Source: Spongiibacter taiwanensis | GTDB lineage: Bacteria; Pseudomonadota; Gammaproteobacteria; Pseudomonadales; Spongiibacteraceae | Length of the DNA stretch: 64,000 nucleotides | NCBI RefSeq assembly: GCF_023702635.1 | Contig: NZ_CP098455.1 | Span: 2,728,001-2,792,000, forward strand | Direction: 5' to 3' | Part shown: piece by piece, positions 9,256 to 16,783 of the stretch | Layout: every line of letters starts with the position of its first letter | How positions within the stretch are numbered: the first letter of the stretch is position 1 | Notes under the pieces: model-generated | Seen by the model: only the letters and a program-made list of their open reading frames with translations | Databases searched by the model: none | What the model was told of the DNA's origin: nothing | Translations under genes and position numbers: made by a program

Positions 9256-9669
9256 TTAAAGCGTACCGGCGGTGACCGGGTGTTGAGGAAAGGCAAGGGG
9301 AGGTGCCCTGGGAGCGGGGCGGAGGAAATCTGCGGAGGCCAAAGACAGCGGCGTCTCACCACCCACCAATGGGTTAGCCGCACGAGCCGAGCTGAATTGC
9401 GTGCCGAGGCTATTGAGCGAGCCGTCCTGCGGCGGCGACTCCTGATCATCCTCGGAGCGGGATTTCTGCAGACACAGCGCGTCGCTTTGCTGAAGGGCTT
9501 GCACTGGCGCCGGTTCAATTGCAGAAAACGCTTTATGAGTTGGCGCGAGTTTATCGGACTGACTAGCCCAACAACCTGCCGCCAGCAAAAAGGCCAGCAG
9601 CCAGATGCCGAAACGGGAGATCGTGGCGTAAGCGGAACAACAAAGAAAGGGCGGTACTGATTGACGCAT
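9256..9669 (-). CDS. Hypothetical small secreted or lipoprotein, upstream of secDF
   Basis: A 137-residue predicted protein with a hydrophobic N-terminal stretch ending in the lipobox-like LLAAGC (Cys33), followed by a polar, Pro- and Ser-rich region without recognisable domain. A GAGATGG stretch precedes the ATG at 9669. It ends 28 bases before secDF on the same strand, which supports a real operon partner. A forward-strand frame overlaps it but lacks any protein-like features. I do not recognise the family. Confidence 0.5.
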   Translation of the reverse strand: MRQSVPPFLCCSAYATISRFGIWLLAFLLAAGCWASQSDKLAPTHKAFSAIEPAPVQALQQSDALCLQKSRSEDDQESPPQDGSLNSLGTQFSSARAANPLVGGETPLSLASADFLRPAPRAPPLAFPQHPVTAGTL

Positions 9670-9786
9670 GGCGCCATCTCAAAAATGACGGCCAAGTGTG
9701 TGCTGAAGGCCGTTTGCCGTCAATGGGTATTTGTGGTGGTGATATTGCCGGGGGGCGAGGCTTGATTTACCAGAGCCTGAAATATC

Positions 9787-9903
9787 GTCATACCCGCGAA
9801 GACGGGTATCCAGTACCTTGTTTCTGGATTCCCGCCTTCGTGGGTATGACAATCATTGCTAACGTCGCTGGGTGTTCTGGATGCCCGCGTTCGCGAGCAT
9901 GAC
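9787..9903. repeat. Three dispersed REP-like palindromic units
   Basis: Three 27-base units occur at 9787-9813 (+), 9824-9850 (-) and 9877-9903 (-). They share GTCAT(A/G)C(C/T)CGCGAA, an inner palindrome, and an end in ATCCAG. The same unit recurs at 12559-12585 and, degraded, at 15779-15796 and 15826-15852. This is the common bacterial GTCATTCCCGCG...GGGAATCCAG repeat type. Confidence 0.75.
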
Positions 9904-9953
9904 GACATAAAAATTATTCCGGACAGTAGTGGGCCTTCGCGGGGAGGAGAGGC

Positions 9954-10000
9954 TTAAGGAAGTGCCCCGTGGTGCTTTCCAAATTTAAGACCTTACCCCC
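9954..10000. repeat. Fragment of mosaic repeat shared with later gaps
   Basis: The pieces CTTAAGGAAGTGCCCC and AAATTTAAGACCTTACCCCC resemble segments at 16680-16709 and 16641-16660. The rest of the 500-base gap from 9670 to 10170 shows no gene; it contains this fragment, the REP-like units and the start region of the next gene. Confidence 0.5.
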
Positions 10001-10170
10001 GCGGATTGGGGTGGGCTTGGTTTCGGTGGTCTGGAGCAAGGCGTAGCTTGACAATAACTCAACGCCCTTAGATGATCAGCTGCGCCCTGCGAGTGTTTTG
10101 GGAAAGAGCCCTCGCAACCGCGCAGCATTCTTGTGATTTCCGTTGAATACCTAAATTTGAGGACGCATCC

Positions 10171-10872
10171 ATGGCGATGAGGTTGGTGGGTGTTTTGCTG
10201 TTGGTGTTAATAAGTAGTTGCGCGACCTTTTCGCCCCTCCCGGTATCGCCACCTCAGTTAGATCGGCTTCAAGGGTTAGCTCATCCAGGGCAGGTCCAGC
10301 TATCTCAATATCGAATTACGGGGTCATCAAGTTTGAAGCTGGCCGTAGTTAATTCTGTCAATGTCCTGCCACAAATGCAGTCGTATCAAAGCTTTTCTGG
10401 CGAGTTCGACAGAATGATCGAAGCCTACGTTAGGGAAGAGCAAACGTTAAAAGCGGATGCAAAAACTATCCTGTCTGACGAGATATTTCTGACGAGTATT
10501 GTCAATCAGCTGTCATCCAGGTTCGCTGAAACTTTTCAGGCGGAAGATTTGCGCGATGCCTTCAATAAAGGCGCAGATTATGTGGCAGTTATTGATTTGC
10601 GTTTTGAAATTGTGGATCTAACGCCTGAAATTGGAATATTTGAGATGCCGTCAGATATTGTCGAGAAGCATGTTGCAGATATTTCTGTTTTGTTCATAAA
10701 CAGGCGGCTGGAGGGTGGTCCAGATATCCAGATTAAAAATGCATATGTTTCAAAGCGACCTGGAAAAGGTCCCGAGGCTAATATTCGGTTGCTTTTGAAT
10801 GATATAAAAAATACTCGTCTGACAAGCCTGAAACGCTTAGACGAGGAGCTTAATAAGGTGGTTGTCAAATAG
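10171..10872 (+). CDS. Hypothetical lipoprotein
   Basis: A 233-residue protein with a lipoprotein signal (VLLLVLISSC, Cys17). The mature part is predicted alpha/beta with alternating polar segments (AFNKGADYVAVIDLRF near residue 130, HVADISVLFINRR near 170) and ends in a charged helix. GAGGA lies about 8 bases before the ATG. It is followed 22 bases later by a second secreted protein on the same strand, so the two likely form an operon. Base composition is more AT-rich than in the secDF or nrd genes, suggesting accessory DNA. I do not recognise the family. Confidence 0.75.
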   Translation: MAMRLVGVLLLVLISSCATFSPLPVSPPQLDRLQGLAHPGQVQLSQYRITGSSSLKLAVVNSVNVLPQMQSYQSFSGEFDRMIEAYVREEQTLKADAKTILSDEIFLTSIVNQLSSRFAETFQAEDLRDAFNKGADYVAVIDLRFEIVDLTPEIGIFEMPSDIVEKHVADISVLFINRRLEGGPDIQIKNAYVSKRPGKGPEANIRLLLNDIKNTRLTSLKRLDEELNKVVVK

Positions 10873-10894
10873 GCTTTCACTAGGAAGAAGAGCC

Positions 10895-12394
10895 ATGAAG
10901 TCAATTTCTCAGGCGCTATTGTTTTTTTTCCTTCTTGTGGCGGGGCAGGTGTTTGCCAGTGGCGACCCTGAAGCCAGCGCCGACGACCCACCGTCGGTTT
11001 GGAATGCGTATTGTGATTCTTTTTTACCGTGCAAAATGACCCAGTCGGTTCAGTCTTCCAGTGCTCACGTCGCTGGCGAGAGCTTGGCAGGCAGAATCAA
11101 AAGCGCCTTTGCCGGGTTTGGAAAATCGCCAGCAATGACGGAATCCGAGTTTAGGGAATACCTTGCGACTATTACCCCTGCAGATCGCAAAAAATTTGTT
11201 GAGGAGTGTGTTTCGCGTCGGGGTGAGACATTCAGAGACATTTGCGAAAAAGACTATCTGCTGGACAGCGAACTAAAAGCGTTGGCGTACCAGCGAGCCC
11301 CGAAGAGCAATAAAAGTAAGCTCGAGCAATTGAAGGATGAACGATATCGACTGATAGAAATGGACAACAGGATGTATTCGGATCTGGTTCAGAACTGCAA
11401 CCGTCCGGAGCTTCATTGCACCGTGTATTCTGCCAGTTCATTTGGCGAGGACTTTTCCCGGTTGCGAAATCAGTTCAACGAATTGAATTCTGACCCCGAA
11501 TACAAAGCCAGTTTTGGACTCCTTGAATCGAAAACCATTGCCTGGGTATCGGTGACGCGCGATATCGATAACGCCTTGATACCCAAGGTAGCGCCCCTAC
11601 AAAACCCGTGGGATAGCCTCCCCAGTCGCGCCAACTCGGCCAGCTCCAATCAGGATAATGGCAAACCGGCGGCGGAAAGTAACGGCTTCAAAGATCCATA
11701 CGCTGGTGTCAGTGATGAGCTAAACCAGGAAAAAATCGACAAACATGCCTGGAATATCGGCGCTATCACCGGCGCGATTTCGGCGGCTGGGCAGGTGCTG
11801 CAAGCCGAGGTGGCGCATGATTCACCGGAGGCGGCTTCAGTAGGAAGGGAAATCCTGGGGAGCATCGGCCTGGGTGAGTATGCGCCTTCCGGCGGTGTTG
11901 TCTCAACGGAAGCGACGGCTAGAGACATGAGAGAAAGCGAAATTTGCCCGCTCTCCGAACCTTATAAGTCCCAGTGCGAAGCGAGAAATGGGCCGAGTAC
12001 TTACTCTCGCAACGCGTCGTCAGCAAACAAAAGCAGCAACTATGCACCACCCGCCACTCCCCCGGCCAATCTACAAGTGCCGACGTTTACGCCAGTATTG
12101 CCAGAGCAACAAATAGCGGGGCAAGTCGATTCGGCCAACTACTCAGCGATGAATTGCAGTGAGCGGGAGCTGGCAATCAAGAGTGTGCAGATACCGGCGA
12201 ATGCGTCCCCCAGTAGTGCGCTGGAAACGGTAATGTGGATATCCAACACCGCTATGCAGATGTTTGATGATGGCTGCCCTGGCATAACGGAGGCTGACCG
12301 AGATGAGCACGCAAAAGCCTATCAGTCTTCCGAGAGTGCTTGTCAGGCTATCCGGACTGACCCTTCCAGCTGCAAGCCAGCGAAGCATTTCTGA
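10895..12394 (+). CDS. Hypothetical Cys-rich secreted protein
   Basis: A 499-residue protein starting with a cleavable signal peptide (MKSISQALLFFFLLVAG...FAS). The mature protein has about twelve cysteines in small clusters (for example YCDSFLPC, NCNRPELHC, ICPL..SQC, ACQ..SSC), an even count suited to disulfides in the periplasm. A helical N-terminal half is followed by a Ser/Asn/Pro-rich linker (about residues 350-400) and a C-terminal Cys-containing domain. I chose the ATG at 10895 because it gives the signal peptide and follows AGGAAG; a more upstream ATG at 10862 overlaps the preceding gene. No known domain was recognised. Confidence 0.75.
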   Translation: MKSISQALLFFFLLVAGQVFASGDPEASADDPPSVWNAYCDSFLPCKMTQSVQSSSAHVAGESLAGRIKSAFAGFGKSPAMTESEFREYLATITPADRKKFVEECVSRRGETFRDICEKDYLLDSELKALAYQRAPKSNKSKLEQLKDERYRLIEMDNRMYSDLVQNCNRPELHCTVYSASSFGEDFSRLRNQFNELNSDPEYKASFGLLESKTIAWVSVTRDIDNALIPKVAPLQNPWDSLPSRANSASSNQDNGKPAAESNGFKDPYAGVSDELNQEKIDKHAWNIGAITGAISAAGQVLQAEVAHDSPEAASVGREILGSIGLGEYAPSGGVVSTEATARDMRESEICPLSEPYKSQCEARNGPSTYSRNASSANKSSNYAPPATPPANLQVPTFTPVLPEQQIAGQVDSANYSAMNCSERELAIKSVQIPANASPSSALETVMWISNTAMQMFDDGCPGITEADRDEHAKAYQSSESACQAIRTDPSSCKPAKHF

Positions 12395-12420
12395 TTGGAA
12401 TTGAGGGAACGAATTGAGCG

Positions 12421-12658
12421 GGGACAGTGTACTTAATTGCTCACTTGTCGAATTTCCGATGAATTAGGCACACCGTCCACGGAGTTTCGATTTGGGCGGA
12501 TGGCAGATGGGGGACCTGACCCCAATGGCACTGACTTTAGACAAATACCGTCCAGATTGTCGTTCCCGCAAAGGCGGGAACCCAGGTTTGTCGGGGTATG
12601 ATCGTTGCTGGATCGCGGGGATTACGGGCTTAAGTCAGCGCCATTCAGACCTGAACCC
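12421..12658. repeat. Mosaic of dispersed repeat segments
   Basis: The gap 12395-12970 contains no convincing gene. It holds GGGACAGTGTACTTAATT at 12421, a GTCCACGGAGTTT segment at 12475-12499 matched at 16612-16636, a 40-base segment at 12537-12576 matched with three mismatches at 15757-15796, a REP-like unit at 12559-12585, and a CCATTCAGACCTGA segment at 12629-12658 matched at 15909-15938 and 16680-16709. The GGGACAG and GACCTGACCCC motifs resemble the palindromes around REP-associated (Y1) transposases, but no transposase is present. Confidence 0.65.
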
Positions 12659-12970
12659 TTCTCTGCGACCCGTCTCCCTCGAGAATTCCATCCCTGATAA
12701 TACGATGTCGTTCGGGATGTAATTATTCCGCAAACTCGCCCCCGTCGGTCGCGCCAAAATTGCCCGCCGATAATTGCCGTTCCACCTGAAAATTCAATGA
12801 CTTGATGGGTGATTGCGATTGCTTCCCGGGGCTATCGGGCGCTGTATGGTCGTCAACAGGTTGGTCAAGGGGTGCTGACTGTTGCCCGGCGCGCGGGTAG
12901 TATGCCGCCGTCCCGTCATCTTGACCCGGCGATGTCGCCTAAGGCCGTTACTCCGAAAGATCGAAACACT

Positions 12971-14446
12971 ATGAAAGCTATTGCCTTTGCTCTCGGCACC
13001 ACGATGCTGTTGCTGCTAACCGCCTGTGAATGGGGCGGAGGGGGCCGCGCCAGAACCCTTGAGGAAATAAAGCAGTCTGGCGAGCTGAGGGTGCTTAGCC
13101 GCAATGCGCCCACCACCTACTTTTTCGATGGCGACGGCGAGCCGACCGGACCCGAGTACGATCTGGCCAAAGCCTTTGCTGACAGTCTGGGTGTACGGTT
13201 GCGCATTATCGTTAAAGACAGCGTTGCCGATATTCTCCGCGGACTCGAGCGCCACAAGGGCGATATCGCGGCGGCGGGGTTGACTGAAACCCCGAACCGT
13301 CAGGCCCGCTTCCTGTTTAGTAATGCCATTGAAACCGTCTCGGAGCAGGTGGTGTGTCGCCGTGAGGGCAAGGTCGCCACATCTGCCGCTGGGCTGGCCG
13401 AGGTGTCGCTGGCGGTCGTCACTGCCAGTAGTTATGAGGAAACCCTGGAGCAACTCCAGCAGACCAACCCAGCGCTGAGCTGGACATCCCGGGACGGCAT
13501 CGGTACCGAAACCTTACTGCAGGACGTGTGGCAAGGGAGCCTGGATTGCACGGTTGCCGACTCCAACATTGTGGCCATCAATCGGCGCTTTTTACCGGAG
13601 CTGTTGGTCATGTTTGACCTGGGGCCGGCCAAGCCCCACGGCTGGGCCTTGGCGAAAGCCAGCACCGATCTGCAGCAAGCGGTTAACGACTGGATGGCTT
13701 CAGAGACGGGCGTAAAGGCGAGGCGGCGGGTACACGCACGCTACTTCAACTTTATCGATACCTTTGATTTTGTTGACACCCTGGCGCTGGTCGAACGGAT
13801 TGATGAACGCCTGTCCAAGTACGATGCGCTCTTTCAGCAGGCGGCCATGCAGCACGCCTTCGACCCGGTGCTGGTCGCGGCGCAGTCCTATCAGGAATCC
13901 CACTGGGACCCAAAAGCCAAAAGCCCGACGGGTACCCGGGGGATAATGATGCTGACCAAAAGAACCGCAACATACCTGGGTGTGGCTGATCGCCTCGATC
14001 CCGAGCAGGCGATCCCGGCCGGAGTGGCCTACCTGGCTGAAATGCGCGATAGCTTCAGCGCCGACATTCCCGAGCCAGATCGCACCTACTTGGCCCTGGC
14101 CGCCTACAATGTGGGTCGTGCTCATATGCACGATGCCCAGGCCTTGGCGAGAAAGCTCAATAAAGACCCCCATAGTTGGGCAGACATGCGCGAGGTGCTG
14201 CCGCTGCTCGCCGACCGGCGTCACTACAAAGGTCTGAAATACGGCTATGCCCGCGGCTGGGAACCCGTGCGCTATGTACAACGCATCCGCAATTACAATG
14301 ACATTATCGCCGAGCGATTAAAGAGCAGGGCGCAAACCGCCTGCTCACAGCCAGCCTGTGCCAGCACGAGTGCTGGAAAACCCAGTCCCGGGACGGGCCA
14401 TCAGGCTGCTGGCAAGTTGAGAAACACGCTGCCACCGGTCAGTTAA
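12971..14446 (+). CDS. mltF: Membrane-bound lytic murein transglycosylase F
   Basis: A 491-residue lipoprotein that cleaves the MurNAc-GlcNAc bond of peptidoglycan from the outer membrane's inner face. It has a lipobox LLLLTAC (Cys19), a solute-binding-protein-like regulatory domain (about 30-265, beginning GELRVLSRNAPTTYF) and a soluble lytic transglycosylase domain (about 290-450) with the catalytic Glu309 in SYQESHWDPKAKSPTG and the LAAYNVGRAH block. Length equals typical MltF. The ATG at 12971 is preferred because it starts the lipoprotein signal; further upstream codons read as non-coding. It lies between two gaps rich in dispersed repeats. Confidence 0.92.
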   Translation: MKAIAFALGTTMLLLLTACEWGGGGRARTLEEIKQSGELRVLSRNAPTTYFFDGDGEPTGPEYDLAKAFADSLGVRLRIIVKDSVADILRGLERHKGDIAAAGLTETPNRQARFLFSNAIETVSEQVVCRREGKVATSAAGLAEVSLAVVTASSYEETLEQLQQTNPALSWTSRDGIGTETLLQDVWQGSLDCTVADSNIVAINRRFLPELLVMFDLGPAKPHGWALAKASTDLQQAVNDWMASETGVKARRRVHARYFNFIDTFDFVDTLALVERIDERLSKYDALFQQAAMQHAFDPVLVAAQSYQESHWDPKAKSPTGTRGIMMLTKRTATYLGVADRLDPEQAIPAGVAYLAEMRDSFSADIPEPDRTYLALAAYNVGRAHMHDAQALARKLNKDPHSWADMREVLPLLADRRHYKGLKYGYARGWEPVRYVQRIRNYNDIIAERLKSRAQTACSQPACASTSAGKPSPGTGHQAAGKLRNTLPPVS

Positions 14447-14604
14447 TTGAAGCACACCGGTAGCTGTTATTCTTCCCAGTGGATGCCGATAAAGGCCAAT
14501 GGCAGGAAAGAGCGGGTGATATGGAATCGTAAACTCGGTCTGCGGCAGCTGTGGTGCGATTTATCCAAAATTAAAGAATTAAGCCGGTGCCCATTCTGAG
14601 CTAT

Positions 14605-14624
14605 TGAGTCGGAAAAGGGCTCTG
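14605..14624. repeat. Left copy of 20-bp direct repeat flanking the toxin-antitoxin operon
   Basis: TGAGTCGGAAAAGGGCTCTG recurs with one mismatch at 15719-15738, directly beyond the HEPN gene. The two copies bracket the operon about 1.1 kb apart. Confidence 0.65.
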
Positions 14625-14662
14625 CCTGCCCCCTTTTATACTTTCATGTCGCCCTTGATAAT

Positions 14663-14697
14663 ACCTAATTTGGGACCTATAGTACCCAAGTTGGGAC
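14663..14697. promoter_or_regulatory. Twin operator upstream of the nucleotidyltransferase/HEPN operon
   Basis: Two 14-base copies, ACCTAATTTGGGAC (14663-14676) and ACCCAAGTTGGGAC (14684-14697), lie 21 bases apart, two helical turns. The second contains the perfect palindrome CCCAAGTTGGG. They end 13 bases before the start codon of a gene with an N-terminal HTH, as expected for autoregulation. Confidence 0.65.
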
Positions 14698-14710
14698 TTT
14701 AAGGTTGAGT

Positions 14711-15328
14711 ATGTCTTCTATCGGTGATGCGCTGTTTACCAAAACGCAGCAGAAGGTGCTGGGGCTGTTATATGGTCGGCCTGACAAAACTTTTTATCTC
14801 AATGAGCTCGTCCGTTTGGCGGGAATGGGAAAAGGGGCAGTTAACCGCGAGTTGGAGAAATTTCGGTCTGCCGGTGTGGTCACCGTGACCCGCATAGGCA
14901 ACCAAGTTCATTATCAGGCTAACCCTGATTGCCCGATTTATGCGGAGCTGCTGGGTATTGTCCGTAAAACCTTTGGTATTGCCGATGAAATCAAGCGCGC
15001 GTTAGTGGCGCTGGATGCCAAGATAGACTTGGCCTTTATTTATGGTTCAATCGCAAAATCACTGGATACGGCGGCGAGCGATATTGATTTGATGATCGTT
15101 GGAACAGACTTGGTCTATAGTGACGTTGTGGAAGCTTTGCTTCCGGTAGAAGAGTTATTGAAGCGCACAATCAATCCGAGCCTTTATGAAAAAGCGGACT
15201 TTATTGCCAAATTGAAGCGGGGCAACAGCTTTCTGACTCGGGTCATGGAACAGCCAAAAATACTGATCAAGGACGGTGAGTATGGCGTTGAAAAATTTGG
15301 ACAACTTAGTCAAGACCAATCAACTTAA
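14711..15328 (+). CDS. HTH-nucleotidyltransferase protein, putative antitoxin of an MNT/HEPN pair
   Basis: A 205-residue two-domain protein. Residues 8-70 form an ArsR/MarR-like winged helix (KVLGLLYGRPDKTFYLNELV..., GKGAVNREL). Residues 100-175 form a minimal nucleotidyltransferase with GSIAKSLDTAASDIDLMIV, including Gly112-Ser113 and the metal-binding Asp124 and Asp126. In related MNT/HEPN systems this enzyme modifies and silences the HEPN toxin. The ATG at 14711 has AAGG six bases before it; a TTG at 14705 is the alternative. It overlaps the HEPN gene by 47 bases, implying coupled translation, and has twin palindromes upstream. Confidence 0.8.
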   Translation: MSSIGDALFTKTQQKVLGLLYGRPDKTFYLNELVRLAGMGKGAVNRELEKFRSAGVVTVTRIGNQVHYQANPDCPIYAELLGIVRKTFGIADEIKRALVALDAKIDLAFIYGSIAKSLDTAASDIDLMIVGTDLVYSDVVEALLPVEELLKRTINPSLYEKADFIAKLKRGNSFLTRVMEQPKILIKDGEYGVEKFGQLSQDQST

Positions 15329-15707
15329 GAAAGAGCCCGCCGACAAGGATGAATTCGAAGGCCTGGTGGCGTCGGCAAAGCGGCGTTTGCAAGACGCCAG
15401 GCTAGAGGGTTTGTCTGACGAGGGGCGGTTTTCATTGGCTTATGGCGCTGCCCATTCTGTGTCAGTCGCTGCAATGCGCTGGCATGGATATCGGTCGGAT
15501 AATCGCTATTTGGTTTTCCAGTGTTTAGAGCACACCGTTGGCCTGGATAGGGTCAAATGGCGGGTTTTGGACAAATGCCACAATGCGCGCAATCTTGCCG
15601 AGTATGAAGGCCATCTGGAAATATCCACTCAGCTGTTGAGAGAGCTAATAGATATTGCCGATGAAATTGTCCGTTTGGTCGAATCGTTAGGGCCGGTTCA
15701 AAGTTAG
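15282..15707 (+). CDS. HEPN-domain protein, putative toxin partner
   Basis: A 141-residue all-helical protein encoded in a different frame overlapping the end of the nucleotidyltransferase gene. It has the helical HEPN layout: SAKRRLQDARLEGLS, then AYGAAHSVSVAAMRWHGYR, and a C-terminal CHNARNLAEYEGH at 99-111. That last motif corresponds to the Arg...His region of HEPN ribonucleases, but the spacing here (R103 to H111) is longer than the canonical R-X4-6-H, so nuclease activity is uncertain. The start at ATG 15282 follows GGTGAG; a GTG at 15276 is possible. Confidence 0.72.
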   Translation: MALKNLDNLVKTNQLKKEPADKDEFEGLVASAKRRLQDARLEGLSDEGRFSLAYGAAHSVSVAAMRWHGYRSDNRYLVFQCLEHTVGLDRVKWRVLDKCHNARNLAEYEGHLEISTQLLRELIDIADEIVRLVESLGPVQS

Positions 15708-15718
15708 TCGAAAAATTT

Positions 15719-15952
15719 TGATTCGGAAAAGGGCTCTGGCCCGAATCGAACAGACGTTAGACAAATATCGCCCAGATTGTCGTTCCCGCGAAGGCGCACT
15801 ACTGTCTGGAACACTTCCATCCCTCGTCATGCCGGCCCCGAGCCGGCATCCATAGCCCCAGCTACGTTAGCAACATACTGTATACCGCGCGTTCGCGGAT
15901 ATGACAGGCTTAAGTAAGTACCATTCGGCACTGCCCCCTTTAATTCCCCCTG
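15719..15952. repeat. Right direct repeat plus mosaic of dispersed repeats
   Basis: This gap after the HEPN gene holds the right 20-bp repeat (15719-15738), a 40-base segment (15757-15796) nearly identical to 12537-12576, a truncated REP-like unit (15779-15796), a second palindrome GCCGGCCCCGAGCCGGC (15830-15847) and a segment at 15909-15938 matching 12629-12658. No gene is seen between 15708 and 16030. Confidence 0.65.
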
Positions 15953-16030
15953 CGTTAATGGCACTCGACGAGCGTGCCATCCAGCGGTATGGTTTGCGGC
16001 AACTGTGAACTGGGTTATCGGAGATTTAGC

Positions 16031-16522
16031 GTGTCGGTCGGAAAAATTATTATCGTATTGTGCGCCGCACTTGTGGCGGTCTTTTTCTACAAGCGTTCCG
16101 GAGAGTCCCGGGAGGCATCTGCGGCGAATGTTGAGGCTGCGATCGCCTTTCTGGCAGAAAATCGGCAGAAGGACGGCGTGGTGACCACGCCCTCCGGACT
16201 TCAGTTTGAAATACTGCAACCCGGTACTGGAACGCGCAAGCCCGTAGCCTCCGACACGGTAAAGGTGCACTACCAAGGCAGTCTGATGAACGGCACGGTC
16301 TTCGATAGCTCGATTCAACGGGGGGAGCCCATCGAGTTTGGTTTGAATCGGGTGATCAGTGGCTGGACAGAGGGCCTGCAATTGATGACGGTGGGTGAAA
16401 AGCGCCGCCTCTTTATTCCCCCTGAGCTGGGTTATGGCAACCGGAGAGCAGGGTCGATTCCGCCGGGCTCGTTGCTGATATTTGAGGTTGAGTTATTGGC
16501 TATTAATGGTGAGGCTGGATAG
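16031..16522 (+). CDS. Membrane-anchored FKBP-type peptidyl-prolyl isomerase
   Basis: A 163-residue protein with one N-terminal transmembrane segment (about 4-20, KIIIVLCAALVAVFFY), a short helix, and one FKBP domain (about 50-160) with KVHYQGSLMNGTVFDSS, FGLNRVISGWTEGLQLM and PPELGYGNRRAGSIPPGSLL. These include the conserved Tyr, Phe-Asp, Val-Ile and Trp residues of the active pocket. It should catalyse prolyl isomerisation in the periplasm, tethered to the inner membrane. I chose the GTG at 16031 because GGAG lies 7 bases upstream; an ATG at 15974 would extend the protein before the membrane segment. Confidence 0.85.
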   Translation: MSVGKIIIVLCAALVAVFFYKRSGESREASAANVEAAIAFLAENRQKDGVVTTPSGLQFEILQPGTGTRKPVASDTVKVHYQGSLMNGTVFDSSIQRGEPIEFGLNRVISGWTEGLQLMTVGEKRRLFIPPELGYGNRRAGSIPPGSLLIFEVELLAINGEAG

Positions 16523-16571
16523 TCGTTTGCGATTAAGGAGTGTGTCTTTGCTAACCGTGGATGGAATTCTT

Positions 16572-16740
16572 GGGACAGTTTTTTGATTTTTCACCGGATG
16601 CATTTAGTACAGTCCACGGAGTTTTAGTTTGGACGGGTGTAAAATTTAAGACCTGACCCTCGTCGCCTTTTAGCTTATGCTTAAGTAAGTGCCATTCAGA
16701 CCTGACCCGAATGGCATGAGGCCTGACCCCCGTCGCCTTG
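16572..16740. repeat. Mosaic of dispersed repeat segments
   Basis: GGGACAGT at 16572, GTCCACGGAGTTT at 16612, AAATTTAAGACCTGACCC at 16642 and CTTAAGTAAGTGCCATTC at 16680 all recur in the gaps at 9.95, 12.4-12.7 and 15.9 kb. GACCTGACCC(C/T)CGTCGCCTT occurs twice here. No gene is seen between 16523 and 16783. Confidence 0.65.
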
Positions 16741-16783
16741 CGAATTAAGTAAACTGCTCCCGAATTCCGCAATATCTTTTAGT

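Noticed and set aside
9154-9660. A 168-codon forward frame antisense to the start of secDF
   Set aside because: It overlaps the secDF N-terminus and the small lipoprotein gene; the product is Arg-rich with no protein-like pattern.
9787-9903. Possible CRISPR array
   Set aside because: Units are in mixed orientation, spacing is irregular and no cas gene is present.
12809-12970. Upstream extension of mltF to an earlier ATG
   Set aside because: The extra residues are not conserved and would hide the lipoprotein signal that starts at 12971.
15974-16030. Upstream ATG for the FKBP gene
   Set aside because: The GTG at 16031 has a good ribosome site and starts directly before the membrane anchor.
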